Positions 17,982 through 27,427 are shown, counted from the stretch's first letter. The stretch: DNA of 64,000 bases from Demequina phytophila (GCF_000971135.1 NZ_BBLW01000002.1:248001-312000); one strand, 5' to 3'. Translations and numbers: made by a program. Notes: a model not told the origin generated them from the sequence alone.

Positions 17982-18554
17982 ATGTCCAGCACCGATGCTC
18001 CCGTCGCCGCTCCCTCGCGTCCCCTGGTGGGCGCGACGGCATCGTGGCTCGCCACCGCGATCGGGATCCCGCTCTACGGCCTCATCGCGCTCGGGTGCGC
18101 GCTCGCCGCGGCGCCGCTGGCGAACGCGCTCGCGCCCGACACCGCCGGCATGGAGGGTCTCGCGATGTTCGTGGCGGTCGCGATCGTCAACGTCCTCATC
18201 GCGGTGATCGGCGTGCCGGTGATCGCGCACACGCTCGGCCGGTGGGTGTTCGCGCGTACCTCGCACGCGTCCACCCGGGCGGCCTCGCGCGGATTCGCGG
18301 TGATGGGTGCGCTGCTTGCCGTGCCGCTCGTGGTGTTCATCGCGCTGGGCCAGTCGCTGCACGCGGTCGGCGGGCTCTACGCGGCGCTCGCGATCGGGGT
18401 GCCGTGCGGCGTGACCGCGGGCCTCACCCGCGCGATCCTGCCCTGGGTGGCGGCCACCCCGGCGCGGCGCGGCTGGGTGGGAGCGATCGGCGCCGCGGGC
18501 CTGTTCGCGGTGGTGTGGTGGGCGATCGTCGTCCTCTTCGGCCCCGGCTTCTGA
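17982..18554 (+). CDS. Small membrane protein, copy B (tandem paralogue)
   Basis: A 190-residue protein with the same layout as the preceding gene: about five membrane segments, the HTLGRWVFARTSHA loop, a RGFAVMGALL segment and GLTRAILPW. Function unknown. A GGAGGG ribosome site lies just before ATG 17982. The 63-bp gap and moderate similarity indicate an old tandem duplication rather than a recent one. Confidence 0.75.
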   Translation: MSSTDAPVAAPSRPLVGATASWLATAIGIPLYGLIALGCALAAAPLANALAPDTAGMEGLAMFVAVAIVNVLIAVIGVPVIAHTLGRWVFARTSHASTRAASRGFAVMGALLAVPLVVFIALGQSLHAVGGLYAALAIGVPCGVTAGLTRAILPWVAATPARRGWVGAIGAAGLFAVVWWAIVVLFGPGF

Positions 18555-18564
18555 GCCCCCGCGC

Positions 18565-19410
18565 TCAGGGCCGCAGCAGCTCCGCCACCACCGCGGGCAC
18601 CGCGCCCGCGACGTCCAACGCCGCGACGGGCCCGCCGCCGGACGCGTGCTCGGCGGCCCGCGCATGCACCCAGGACGCGCTCGCGCCCGCGACGTCCGCC
18701 ACCAGCCCCGCCGCCAGCAGCGCCCCAGCGATCCCGGCCAGCACGTCGCCCGCGCCCGCGGTGGCGAGCCACGCGGGGGCCTCGGGCAGCTCGATCGCGG
18801 CGCCGCCGGGGGAGACGATCAGCGTCACCGCCCCCTTGAGCAGCACGGTCGCGCGCGCGGTCTCCGCGAGCAGGCGTGCGTGGCCCACGCGGTCGCGCTC
18901 GACGTCCGCGGCGGTGACGTCGTGCCGCAGCGCGCCCAGCGTGCGCACCAGCTCACCCGCATGCGGGGTGAGCAGCACGCGCTCCGCGCCGACCGCCCGC
19001 ACGCCGGCGGCGCGCGCCCGTGCGACGGTCTCGAGCGCACCCGCGTCGACCACCATCGGCGCGGACTCCGCGATCACCGCGCCGATCGCGGCGTCCTGCT
19101 CCGGGTAGTCGGACACTCCGGGCCCGAGCACCCATGCCTGCGCGCGGGGGACCCGCTCGGCCACGTCGACGGGGTGGTGGACCACCGCCTCGGGACGATG
19201 CGCGAGCACCAGGTCCTGCGCACGCGCCGGCCCCACATAGCGCACCATCCCTGCGCCGGTCCGGACCGCGCTGGAGACCACGAGCGCCGCGGCGCCCGGG
19301 TACGCCTCCGAGCCCGCGATCACCCCCACCACGCCGCGCGAGTACTTGTCGTCCGCGGCGCCGGGCACGGGAAAGGCCGCCGCGACGTCCGCGCGCTCCC
19401 AGCGGCGCAT
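18565..19410 (-). CDS. nnrD: ADP-dependent NAD(P)H-hydrate dehydratase
   Basis: A 281-residue carbohydrate-kinase-like dehydratase that repairs hydrated NAD(P)H (NADHX/NADPHX). RGVVGVIAGSEAYPGAA near 25, LTPHAGE near 148 and the C-terminal GAGDVLAGIAGALLA near 223 are the nucleotide and catalytic motifs. The open frame continues upstream, but the family N-terminus begins at ATG 19410. In many bacteria the activity is fused to the epimerase as one protein; here the epimerase is a separate gene 1.1 kb away. The 3' end is convergent with the small membrane gene. Confidence 0.88.
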   Translation of the reverse strand: MRRWERADVAAAFPVPGAADDKYSRGVVGVIAGSEAYPGAAALVVSSAVRTGAGMVRYVGPARAQDLVLAHRPEAVVHHPVDVAERVPRAQAWVLGPGVSDYPEQDAAIGAVIAESAPMVVDAGALETVARARAAGVRAVGAERVLLTPHAGELVRTLGALRHDVTAADVERDRVGHARLLAETARATVLLKGAVTLIVSPGGAAIELPEAPAWLATAGAGDVLAGIAGALLAAGLVADVAGASASWVHARAAEHASGGGPVAALDVAGAVPAVVAELLRP

Positions 19411-19415
19411 CGGGG

Positions 19416-19973
19416 TCAACGCGCGAGGGAGAGCGCGTAGAGGTCGGAGTGCATCCACTGACCGTCGCGCTCGACGTCGTTCTCGATGCGCCTCACCAGC
19501 GACAGGCCCAGGTGCGCCATCACCTTGGCGGACGCCTTGTGCTCGGGGCGGCAGCGCGCGTGCACCTGCTCGAGCTCGTCCTGCTCGATCAGCGCCTCGA
19601 TGACGGCGCGGACCGCCTCGGTCGCGATGCCGCGTCCCCACAGGTCGCGTCGCACCACCCAGCCGAGCTCGCGGATGCTCGGGCTCGCGTCCAGCGGGCC
19701 GCGGTTCTCGCCGTAGACGCCCACCCCGCCCACCACCGTGCCGGCGGGGATCCTGCCAGCCGCGCCCACCGCATCGTCCCTCAACGTGATCGCCCAATGC
19801 GCCGGGATACCGGCGGCTTCGGCGTCCTCGAGCCACTCCCGGGTGTCCTCCTCGGAGTTGGGGCCCCACTCCGTGAAGCGGCAGACAGCGGGGTCCGAGG
19901 CGTAGACGTGGACGTCCGCGGCATCCTCGGTGGTGAACGGCCGTAGCAGGAGTCTCGCGGTCTCGAGCGTCAT
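19416..19973 (-). CDS. GNAT N-acetyltransferase (RimJ/RimL type)
   Basis: A 185-residue GNAT protein. [17 protein letters not shown] at the start, [19 protein letters not shown] (acetyl-CoA loop) near 95-113, and the later [10 protein letters not shown] are typical of the RimJ/RimL group that acetylates protein N-termini or small amines. A TATCGT box at 19980-19985 stands 6 nt before ATG 19973, a leaderless pattern. Divergent from def with 44 bp between starts. Confidence 0.87.
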   Translation of the reverse strand: MTLETARLLLRPFTTEDAADVHVYASDPAVCRFTEWGPNSEEDTREWLEDAEAAGIPAHWAITLRDDAVGAAGRIPAGTVVGGVGVYGENRGPLDASPSIRELGWVVRRDLWGRGIATEAVRAVIEALIEQDELEQVHARCRPEHKASAKVMAHLGLSLVRRIENDVERDGQWMHSDLYALSLAR

Positions 19974-20017
19974 ATCCCGACGATACGCCCACGTCCAGGG
20001 CGTGGGAGGATACCGCC

Positions 20018-20515
20018 ATGGCAATGCGTGACATCCGAGTCGTGGGCGACCCCGTCCTCCGCACCCCCTGCGAGCCGATCACCGTGATCGACGACCGCGT
20101 GAGGCAGCTGGTCGAGGACCTGGTCGAGACCGTCGATCACGACGGCCGCGCGGGGCTCGCCGCCAACCAGATCGGCGTGTCGCTGCGGGCGTTCTCCTGG
20201 AACATCGACGGCGAGATCGGGTACATCCTCAACCCTGAGATCGTCGAGGTGAGCGACGAGCTCCAGGAGCTCGGCGAGGAGGGCTGCCTCTCGGTCCCCG
20301 GTCTCTGGTACGAGTGCGAGCGCCCCGCGTACGCGCGCGCCGTGGGCACCGACCTCGACGGCAACGAGGTGGTCATCGAGGGCGAGGAGATCTGGGCCCG
20401 CCTCATCAAGCATGAGGTGGACCACCTGGACGGTCACCTCTACCTGGACCGCCTGCGCAAGGACGTGCGCAAGCGCGCGATGCGCGAGCTGCGCGAGTCC
20501 CTCGAGAAGGCCTGA
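20018..20515 (+). CDS. def: Peptide deformylase
   Basis: A 165-residue deformylase that removes the formyl group from nascent proteins. All three motifs are present: GLAANQIG (residues about 46-53), EGCLSVPG (about 87-94, metal-binding Cys) and HEVDHLDG (about 132-139, metal-binding His pair and catalytic Glu). The short length and LWYECERP segment resemble the compact actinobacterial type. A second, essential def may exist elsewhere. The promoter region is shared with the divergent GNAT gene. Confidence 0.93.
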   Translation: MAMRDIRVVGDPVLRTPCEPITVIDDRVRQLVEDLVETVDHDGRAGLAANQIGVSLRAFSWNIDGEIGYILNPEIVEVSDELQELGEEGCLSVPGLWYECERPAYARAVGTDLDGNEVVIEGEEIWARLIKHEVDHLDGHLYLDRLRKDVRKRAMRELRESLEKA

Positions 20516-20516
20516 C

Positions 20517-21197
20517 TCAGCCCTCGAGGTCGATCCCGACATCCGCGACGATCACCCGTCCGGCCGCGGCGGACGCCGGCGCCTCCACGAGGCACCGCTT
20601 GGGCGCCGTGAACGTGACGGTCACGTCCGCGACCACGTGCCGTGGTGGCGCGTCGGGGGAGTCGCGCGCGGGCAGCGCGGCGGAGTCCGCCGCGAGGCCC
20701 GACGGCACGTCGACCGCGACGATGAGCCGGCCCGCGTCCACGGCGCGCCCGAGGATCCCGTAGGCCGCGTCCGGCAGTCCGAGCCGGCCGCCGATCCCCG
20801 AGAATCCGTCGATCACCAGCTGCGCGTCGAGCACCCGCTCGCGCCCCACCGGGAAGTCGACGCCCGACAGTGCGCCCGGACCGGCGGCCTCGGCGAGCAC
20901 GCGCGCCCCGCGCGCGTGGACCCGGTCGCCCACCGCGACCGCCACCACGCGCGCGCCGTGACGGGCGAGCATCGCCCCCGCGAGCAGCGCGTCCCCGCCG
21001 TTGTTGCCCGGCCCCGCCACCACGCACACCTCGAGCCCCGCGAGCGGCAGCCCGCGCTCCGCGGCAAGCCGGGCCGCGGCATCGGCCACCGCGACCGCCG
21101 CCCGGTCCATGAGGACGTCCTCGGGGACGGTGCGCATGGTGTGCGCCTCCGCCGCCCGCAGCTCCGCGACGGTGACGATGTTCTCGCTGGTGCCCAT
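20517..21197 (-). CDS. nnrE: NAD(P)H-hydrate epimerase
   Basis: A 226-residue YjeF_N-type epimerase acting on R/S hydrated NAD(P)H. GPGNNGGDALLAGAMLARHG near 70 is the cofactor loop, DGFSGIGG and VDVPSGLAADS are the other conserved segments, and it ends with a VTFTAPK-like motif. The start at 21197 (MGTSENIVTV) is preferred; an upstream GTG at 21227 is possible and neither has a well-spaced ribosome site. It is the functional partner of nnrD, separated from it by a GNAT gene and def. Confidence 0.86.
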   Translation of the reverse strand: MGTSENIVTVAELRAAEAHTMRTVPEDVLMDRAAVAVADAAARLAAERGLPLAGLEVCVVAGPGNNGGDALLAGAMLARHGARVVAVAVGDRVHARGARVLAEAAGPGALSGVDFPVGRERVLDAQLVIDGFSGIGGRLGLPDAAYGILGRAVDAGRLIVAVDVPSGLAADSAALPARDSPDAPPRHVVADVTVTFTAPKRCLVEAPASAAAGRVIVADVGIDLEG

Positions 21198-21350
21198 GCC
21201 CTCCACCCTCGCACGGCCCTCCGACACTCACGGCGCGGCGCTGGCGCATCCGGCTCGGGTGAGGCAGAATCGTGACCGCACACCCGGTGCAACCGGCAGT
21301 TTCTTTTCGAGGTCGTAGGGGAAGACGCACCTCAGAGGAAGGAAAAGGTC

Positions 21351-21848
21351 ATGGCTGCAATCACCCGTGGTGTCCTTTTCGTGCACTCCGCCACCCGCGC
21401 GATGACTCCGCACATCGAGTGGGCCGCGCAGGGAGTGCTGGGCTCGCGCGCCCAGTTCGACTGGACCGACCAGCCCGCCGGCTCCGGGCTGCTGCGCGCC
21501 GAGGTGGCCTGGCAGGGGCAGCAGGGCACGGGCGCGCAGCTCGCGTCCGCGCTGCGCGGCTGGGAGCATGTGCGCTACGAGGTCACCGAGGAGCCGTCCT
21601 TCGGCGCCGACGGTGGCCGTTGGTCCCACACCCCGTCGCTCGGCATCTTCCACGCCGTCATCGACGTGCACGGCAACACCGTGGTGCCCGAGGACCGCAT
21701 CCGCGCGGCGCTCGACAACGGCGCGACCATGGGCGACTTCGCGCGCGCCATGGACCTCGCGCTCGGGACCGCATGGGACCAGGAGCTCGAGCCGTTCCGC
21801 TACGCCGGCCACGGCGCCCCGGTGCGCTGGCTGCACCGGGTCGGTTGA
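21351..21848 (+). CDS. DUF3145 family protein
   Basis: A 165-residue protein of the actinobacterial DUF3145 family: TRGVLFVHSATRAMTPHIEWA at the N-terminus, WTDQPAGSGLLRAEV near 43 and a FAGH/YAGHGAPVRWLHRVG ending. Function is unknown but it is widely conserved in actinobacteria. The ribosome site (GAGGAAGGA) is strong. Preceded by a 153-bp intergenic region divergent from nnrE. Confidence 0.9.
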   Translation: MAAITRGVLFVHSATRAMTPHIEWAAQGVLGSRAQFDWTDQPAGSGLLRAEVAWQGQQGTGAQLASALRGWEHVRYEVTEEPSFGADGGRWSHTPSLGIFHAVIDVHGNTVVPEDRIRAALDNGATMGDFARAMDLALGTAWDQELEPFRYAGHGAPVRWLHRVG

Positions 21849-21903
21849 GACCCGGAGTGTCGGCGCTCGTGTGGGGAGCCACCAGGAGCGTTAGGGTGAA
21901 GGC

Positions 21904-22485
21904 GTGACAGAGCACCGCCGCCCCGGGCGGCCGCAGATCGCGGATCCCGACCAGATCGCGCGCATCGCCGCGACGCTGTTCGCCGAGCGCGGCTACGCGG
22001 CGGTCTCCATGGATGACATCGCCGAGCGCTCGGGCGTGTCGCGCCGCACCCTGTTCCGCCACTTCACCAACAAGGCCGACCTGGTGTGGCGCGACTTCTT
22101 CGCCACGTACCGACGCCTCGCCGAGGTGCTCGAGGAGCCCTCCACCGCGCCCGGCATGCCGGGGCTGCGCGCCGCGATGCGCCAGACGCTCGGGGTGCCC
22201 TCCGAGGAGGAGGAGATCTCCCGGGTGCGGCTCACCATCATCGGCGCGTCCGCGGAGGTGTTCGCCGCCGGGGTGCGCGGGCTCGCCGACATGACCGAGG
22301 AGCTCACCCGCCATCTCGCCAAGGGCGGCGCCTACGCGGAGGACAGCCTCGAGGCGCGCACCGCCGGCCAAGCCGTCACCGGCGCGATCCTCGCCTCGGC
22401 GGTGTGGTGGGCCGGCCACTCCGAGGACCCGATCGAGGACGCCATCGACGCGGCGCTCGAGCAGCTCGAGGCCGGCCTGCGCTGA
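21904..22485 (+). CDS. TetR-family transcriptional regulator
   Basis: A 193-residue TetR repressor. The helix-turn-helix is at residues about 25-62 (FAERGYAAVSMDDIAERSGVSRRTLFRHFTNKADL). The ligand-binding half is helical without a recognisable subfamily. The GTG start lies 6 nt after a TAGGGT box (21892-21897) with no separate ribosome site, so it is probably leaderless. The target is not evident: both neighbours are also candidates. Confidence 0.88.
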   Translation: MTEHRRPGRPQIADPDQIARIAATLFAERGYAAVSMDDIAERSGVSRRTLFRHFTNKADLVWRDFFATYRRLAEVLEEPSTAPGMPGLRAAMRQTLGVPSEEEEISRVRLTIIGASAEVFAAGVRGLADMTEELTRHLAKGGAYAEDSLEARTAGQAVTGAILASAVWWAGHSEDPIEDAIDAALEQLEAGLR

Positions 22486-22522
22486 CACGAGCCTTCGCGA
22501 CGGCTCGCGCCGGGACGATGCC

Positions 22523-23815
22523 TCAGTCCAGCAGCCCTGGACGTGCCACCACCGCCTGGTAGGAGACCGTGTGCCCCAGGTCGGGCTGCTCCGTCGCCAC
22601 GTCGACCAGAAGGTCGGCCTCCAGCGCGGCGTCGAGGTCGATCGCGAGGCGGGCGACCTCGCGACCGTCGTCGGTCATGACCGACACCCCCGTCTCGCTG
22701 CAGCCCCAGGAGACGGCCCAGAAGCGCTCGTCCGCGTCGAGCGGCCGGGCGGATCCGGTACAGCGCGACTCGCGTCCGTCGGGGTCCTCGACCACGGTCT
22801 CGACGGTGGCGGTGCCGCCCGCGACCGAGAACACGATGAACCGAGCGGGGCCGGCGCCGCCGGAGCCGTTGTCGAACACGGAGAAGCGATCGCCCCCCAG
22901 CCAACGGAAGTCGTGCTGGCCGCTCAGCACCGGCCGCCCGTCCAACAGGCCCTCCGGGTCCTCGACCTCCAGCGCGGCCTCGGTCGCGTCGATGCCGAGG
23001 GTCCACAGGATCTCGCCCGAGCCGACGTCGATCGCCATCACGGTGCTCGGGTGGCGCATCGACACGTAGGCGACCTCGCCTGCGTCGTCGGGCTGAACGG
23101 AGTTGCAGTGGAAGGGATCGGCGGGCTCGTAGATCGGCGTGGTCGCCGCGGCATCGAGCGTGCTGTCGGCGACGTGCTCGAGCGCCGACCACTCCCACAC
23201 CGCCTTGCCGTCGCGCACGTGCACCACCTCGCAGTCGAGCACGCGATCGAGAGGCTCGTCCTCGGTCGGGAAGTCGCATGGATGGACGTCGCCGTCGCAC
23301 GGTGTGGGGACGTAGCGCAGCGCCCAGAAGCCCTCACCGTCCGGGTCGGGCGCGATCGCGTGGTGGTCGAGGTCGAGCGCCTCGGCGTCCTCGTCGATCG
23401 CGGCGCCGTCCGCGCCGAGCCGGGTGGGGCGTGCGCAGAACGCGTACCCGCCGTTGTCGGACACGCAGGCGCGGCTGAGCCCCACCAGCGCGTCGTCCGT
23501 CGCGCCGAGCGCCGCAAGGCTCGCGCCGGTCACATCGACCGCGGTCAGGGGCGCGAGGTCTCCGCGCAGCTCGATCACCGCCTGCGTCCCCTTCGTCAAC
23601 AGGGGAGCGGCGACGTAGATCGACGCGTCGAGGGCCTCGGCCTCCTCCGCCAAGCCCTCGTCGACCACGGTGAGCGTGAGCGCGTACCCGGCCAGGGCAT
23701 CGTCCTCGGGGACGGCGGGCGCGTGCGTCGGCGAGGGCCCCGCGTCGCCGACCGTGCACGCGGCCAGCGTGAGGGCGCACGCCAGCATCAGCCCTGCGTG
23801 GATGGGGCGCGTCAC
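22523..23815 (-). CDS. Lipoprotein with arylsulfotransferase (ASST)-like beta-propeller
   Basis: A 430-residue exported lipoprotein. The signal peptide ends with the lipobox LAAC at residues about 17-20. The mature part resembles ASST beta-propellers: FHCNSVQPDD near 226, a S-MRHPSTVMAIDVGSGEILWTLG segment, GQHDFRWL and FDNGSGG. In true ASSTs a His in the FHxNS motif is the sulfate-carrying residue. Whether this copy transfers sulfate is unknown, and no sulfatase lies nearby. It is convergent with the TetR gene and 19 bp downstream of fabF. Confidence 0.7.
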   Translation of the reverse strand: MTRPIHAGLMLACALTLAACTVGDAGPSPTHAPAVPEDDALAGYALTLTVVDEGLAEEAEALDASIYVAAPLLTKGTQAVIELRGDLAPLTAVDVTGASLAALGATDDALVGLSRACVSDNGGYAFCARPTRLGADGAAIDEDAEALDLDHHAIAPDPDGEGFWALRYVPTPCDGDVHPCDFPTEDEPLDRVLDCEVVHVRDGKAVWEWSALEHVADSTLDAAATTPIYEPADPFHCNSVQPDDAGEVAYVSMRHPSTVMAIDVGSGEILWTLGIDATEAALEVEDPEGLLDGRPVLSGQHDFRWLGGDRFSVFDNGSGGAGPARFIVFSVAGGTATVETVVEDPDGRESRCTGSARPLDADERFWAVSWGCSETGVSVMTDDGREVARLAIDLDAALEADLLVDVATEQPDLGHTVSYQAVVARPGLLD

Positions 23816-23834
23816 GCCCCGAACGTAACCCCGA

Positions 23835-25070
23835 TCAGGCGCCGAAGACCAGGGCGACGTTGTGGCCGCCGAAGCCGAACGAGTTGTTGATCGCGGCGAT
23901 CTGGCCCGCGGGCAGCGCGCGCGGCGTGTCGCGGACCAGGTCCACCTGGAGCTCCGGGTCGGGCTCGGTGACGTTGATGGTCGGGGGAGCCTGACGCGTC
24001 TCGAGCGCCTTCACGGTGAAGACGGACTCGAGCGCGCCCGCGCCTCCCAACAGGTGGCCGGTCATCGACTTGGTGGCAGACAGCAGCACCTGGTCCGCGT
24101 GCGAGCCGAGCAGCGCTCGGATGCCGCGCGCCTCGATCATGTCGCCCACGGGGGTGGAGGTCGCGTGCGCGTTGACGTGCGCGACGTCGGCCGTGGTGAG
24201 GCCCGCGCGCTCGAGCGAGAGCTCCATGGCCTTGGTCTGGCCCGCGCCGTTGGGCTCGGGCGCGGCGATGTGGTGCGCGTCGGCGGTCATGCCGACGCCG
24301 AGGACGTGCGCGTAGACGCGCGCACCGCGGGCCTTCGCGTGCTCCTCGGACTCGAGGATGAGGACGCCGGCGCCCTCGCCCATGACGAAGCCGTCGCGGC
24401 TCACGTCGTACGGGCGGGAGGCTCCCTGGGGGTCGTCGTTGCGCTTGGACAGCGCCTGCATCGCCGCGAACGCGGACAGCGGCAGCGGGTGGATCGCGGC
24501 CTCGGTGCCGCCGCAGATCACCACGTCGGCGCGGCCCGACTGGATCATCTCGAAGCCCATGCCGATCGCCTCGGCGCCCGACGCGCACGCGGACACGGGC
24601 GAGTGCGAGCCTGCGCGGGCCTTGAACTCGAGCGACACGTACGCCGTGGGGGAGTTGGGCATCAGCATGGGCACGGTGAGGGGCAGGACGCGCGCGGCGC
24701 CGCGGTCCCTCACCGTGTCCCATGCCGTCAGCATCGTCCACACGCCACCGATGCCCGAGGAGACGATGCTCCCCAGACGGTCGGGGTCCACCCCGTCCTC
24801 ACCGAAGCCCGCGTCCGCCCAGGCCTCGCGCGCGGCCACGATCGCCATCTGGGCGGACGGGTCCATGCGCTTGGTCTCGGGACGCGAGAGCACCTCGGAC
24901 GGCTGCACCACCAGCTGACCCGCGAAGGTCACGGGGACGCCGTACTTCTCCGCCCAGTCGTTCTCCAGCGTGCGCACGCCGGAGCGGCCGGCGAGCGCGG
25001 CCTCCCAGGTGCTCGCGACATCCCCGCCGAGCGGCGAGGTGGTGCCGAGTCCGGTGACGACGACGTTCAT
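23835..25070 (-). CDS. fabF: 3-oxoacyl-ACP synthase II
   Basis: A 411-residue condensing enzyme that elongates acyl-ACP with malonyl-ACP. The Cys nucleophile sits in SACASGAEAI near 165 and the two catalytic His in NAHATSTPVGD (near 303) and SMTGHLLGGAG (near 339); the C-terminal NSFGFGGHN is present. It is last in fasR-fabD-fabH-acpP-fabF and separated from acpP by 51 bp. The order matches the actinobacterial type II fatty acid cluster. Confidence 0.96.
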   Translation of the reverse strand: MNVVVTGLGTTSPLGGDVASTWEAALAGRSGVRTLENDWAEKYGVPVTFAGQLVVQPSEVLSRPETKRMDPSAQMAIVAAREAWADAGFGEDGVDPDRLGSIVSSGIGGVWTMLTAWDTVRDRGAARVLPLTVPMLMPNSPTAYVSLEFKARAGSHSPVSACASGAEAIGMGFEMIQSGRADVVICGGTEAAIHPLPLSAFAAMQALSKRNDDPQGASRPYDVSRDGFVMGEGAGVLILESEEHAKARGARVYAHVLGVGMTADAHHIAAPEPNGAGQTKAMELSLERAGLTTADVAHVNAHATSTPVGDMIEARGIRALLGSHADQVLLSATKSMTGHLLGGAGALESVFTVKALETRQAPPTINVTEPDPELQVDLVRDTPRALPAGQIAAINNSFGFGGHNVALVFGA

Positions 25071-25121
25071 GGGCGGTCCTCCGAGGGGGTGAGGGGGAAG
25101 GGGACGATGGTGCGTGCGGTC

Positions 25122-25364
25122 TTAGGCCGCGGCGATGAAGTCGACGGCGTCGCCGACGGTGACGAGGTCCTTGACCTTCTCGTCGGGGATGCGGACGTCG
25201 AACTTCTCCTCCGCGAGGGTCACGATGGTCATCATCGACAGCGAGTCGATGTCGAGGTCATCGGTGAACGACTTCTCGAGGGTCACCTCGGCGGTGTCGA
25301 TGTCGGTCTCCTCCGAGACGATCTCGGCCAGACCGGCGAGGACCTCGTCCTTGGACAGTGCCAT
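25122..25364 (-). CDS. acpP: Acyl carrier protein
   Basis: An 80-residue acyl carrier protein. The phosphopantetheine Ser is in DIDSLSMM near residue 40, a DSL motif of normal fatty-acid type. The helix-II region is acidic as expected for binding FabD, FabH and FabF, whose genes flank it. A GGAGC ribosome site precedes the ATG. Confidence 0.96.
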   Translation of the reverse strand: MALSKDEVLAGLAEIVSEETDIDTAEVTLEKSFTDDLDIDSLSMMTIVTLAEEKFDVRIPDEKVKDLVTVGDAVDFIAAA

Positions 25365-25447
25365 TGCTGCTCCTTTGTTGGGGATGGGTGGCGCCTGCGG
25401 CGCCGTGTTCGTTGCGAACGCTTGTGAACTCTACGCGGGGCCCTGCG

Positions 25448-26449
25448 TCAGGGCAGGACCACCACCTGGGCGGCGTAGACCAGGCCGGCGCCGAACCCGA
25501 TCTGCAGCGCGATGTCGCCGCTCTTCGCGTCGCCGTCGCGCAGCACGCGCTCCGTCGCGAGCGGGATCGACGCGGCGGAGGTGTTGCCGGAGTCGACGAT
25601 GTCCTTCGCGACCACCACGTGCGACGGCAGGCCGATCTGCTTGACCATCTGGTCGATGATGCGCAGGTTCGCCTGGTGCGGGATGAACACGTCGATGTCG
25701 TCGGGCGTGAGGCCCGCGGCCTCGATGGCCTGGAGCGCGACCGGCGCCATCTTGAAGGACGCCCACTTGAAGACGCTCGGGCCCTCCTGGCGCAGCGTCG
25801 GGAATGGCAGGTCGCGGTCCTCGCGGATCTCGAGCCACGTGTGGTTCTGCTTGATGAGCTCCGACGCGGAGCCGTCGGAGCCCCAGATGGTCGGGCCGAT
25901 CGCGGCGGTGTCGGACGGGCCGATGACCACGGCGCCGGCGGCGTCGCCGAGGAGGTACGAGATGGAGCGGTCCGCCGGGTCGACGAAGTCGCTGAGCTTC
26001 TCCGCGCCGACGACGAGGACGTTGCGGGCCGCGCCGGACCGGACCAGGGCGTCGGCCTGGCCGATGCCGTAGCAGTAGCCGGCGCACGCCGCGGAGATGT
26101 CGAACGCCGCCGCCGGGGTGGCGCCGATGCGATCGGCGAGCACCGGCGCGCCGCCCGGCGTGATGCGCGGGTACGAGATGGTCGAGAGGATGACCGCGTC
26201 GAGCTCGGACGCGTCGATGCCGGCCTGCGCGAGAGCATCGTGCGCGGCGCGCTCCGATAGGTCGATCACGGACGTGTCCTCGTGCGCCCGGACGCGGGTG
26301 GCGATGCCGGTCATCTTGCGGATCCACTCGTCCGACGAGTTGATCGGCTCGACGAGGTCGTCGTTGGGGACGGCGTTCTCGCCGCGCGCGACGCCGAGGC
26401 CGAGGATGCGGGTGAACTCGGGGCCGCGGCGGACGTTGAGGGTGGTCAT
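25448..26449 (-). CDS. fabH: 3-oxoacyl-ACP synthase III
   Basis: A 333-residue FabH that starts fatty-acid synthesis from acyl-CoA and malonyl-ACP. The catalytic triad is visible: Cys in SAACAGYCYG near 121, His in PHQANLRI near 257 and Asn in NTSAASIP near 288. ATG 26449 overlaps the fabD stop by 4 bp (ATGA), so the two are translationally coupled. In actinobacteria FabH often prefers branched acyl-CoA primers; that is family knowledge, not seen here. Confidence 0.95.
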   Translation of the reverse strand: MTTLNVRRGPEFTRILGLGVARGENAVPNDDLVEPINSSDEWIRKMTGIATRVRAHEDTSVIDLSERAAHDALAQAGIDASELDAVILSTISYPRITPGGAPVLADRIGATPAAAFDISAACAGYCYGIGQADALVRSGAARNVLVVGAEKLSDFVDPADRSISYLLGDAAGAVVIGPSDTAAIGPTIWGSDGSASELIKQNHTWLEIREDRDLPFPTLRQEGPSVFKWASFKMAPVALQAIEAAGLTPDDIDVFIPHQANLRIIDQMVKQIGLPSHVVVAKDIVDSGNTSAASIPLATERVLRDGDAKSGDIALQIGFGAGLVYAAQVVVLP

Positions 26450-27360
26450 GCGGCGGTCTCCAGAAGCTCGCGGGCGGCGGTGAGGTCGTCGGGGGTCTTG
26501 AGGGCGACGGCCGGGACGCCCTTCATGGCGCGCTTGGCCAGCCCGGTGAGGACGCCGCCGGGGGAGACCTCGATGATGCCGGTGACGCCGAGCTCCAGCA
26601 TGCTCTCCATGCAGAGGTCCCAACGGACGGGGTTGGCGACCTGGCGGACGATGCGCGCGAGGGCGTCCGCGCCGTCCGTCACCTGGGCGCCGTCGGCGTT
26701 GGACAGCAGGATCCCGCCGGGCTCGCGGGGCGTGAGGGACGATGCCGCGGCGTCCAGGTCCGCGACGGCCGGGACCATGTATGTGGTGTGGAACGCGCCG
26801 GCGACCTGCAGCTCGATCACGCGGGCGCGGGCCGGGGGAGCGGCGACGAGCGCCTCGATCGCGGACTTCGCGCCCGCGGCCACCACCTGGCCGCCTCCGT
26901 TGACGTTCGCGGGGGTGAGGCCGTGGGACTCGAGCGCGGCGGCCACCTCGGCGGCGTCGCCGCCGAGCACCGCGGCCATCGAGGTCGCCTCGGAGGCGGC
27001 GGCGGCGCGGGCCATCGCAGTGCCGCGCACCGCGACCAGGCGCATCGCGTCGGCGTCGGTCAGGACGCCCGCGAGCGCCGCCGCGCCGAGCTCGCCCACG
27101 GAGTGCCCCGCGGCGAGGGCGGGGGCGGCGCCACCCAGCAGCGCCCGACCCGTCGCGATCGCTGTCGCGACCAGCAGCGGCTGGGCGATCGCGGTGTCAC
27201 GGATGGTGTCCGCGTCGGAGGTGGTGCCGTGCGCGACCACGTCGACGCCGGCGGCCTCGGAGAGGGCGGCGAGGGAGGCGGCGACCTCGGGGAGCTCGAG
27301 CCACGGGGCGAGCATCCCGGGCGCCTGCGCACCCTGGCCGGGACAGAGAAGGGCAATCAC
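26446..27360 (-). CDS. fabD: Malonyl-CoA:ACP transacylase
   Basis: A 304-residue acyltransferase that loads malonate onto ACP. GQGAQ is at residues 8-12, the nucleophile Ser in GHSVGELG near 88, and the catalytic His in GAFHTTYM near 195. It starts with GTG 27360. Between it and the regulator upstream lie 78 bp that include a probable FasR-type operator and an AT-rich TATAAC just before the start codon. The normal length and cluster position make this confident. Confidence 0.95.
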   Translation of the reverse strand: MIALLCPGQGAQAPGMLAPWLELPEVAASLAALSEAAGVDVVAHGTTSDADTIRDTAIAQPLLVATAIATGRALLGGAAPALAAGHSVGELGAAALAGVLTDADAMRLVAVRGTAMARAAAASEATSMAAVLGGDAAEVAAALESHGLTPANVNGGGQVVAAGAKSAIEALVAAPPARARVIELQVAGAFHTTYMVPAVADLDAAASSLTPREPGGILLSNADGAQVTDGADALARIVRQVANPVRWDLCMESMLELGVTGIIEVSPGGVLTGLAKRAMKGVPAVALKTPDDLTAARELLETAA

Positions 27361-27427
27361 GGGTTATAGCCTGCCTCACATCGAAGGGCCCTCCGCGGCA
27401 TCAGGGTACCGATTCGGGCGCGAGTTG

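Noticed and set aside
27361-27370. TATAAC as fabD -10 box
   Set aside because: It ends only 2 nt before the start codon, so transcription would begin inside the gene; the true promoter is unresolved.
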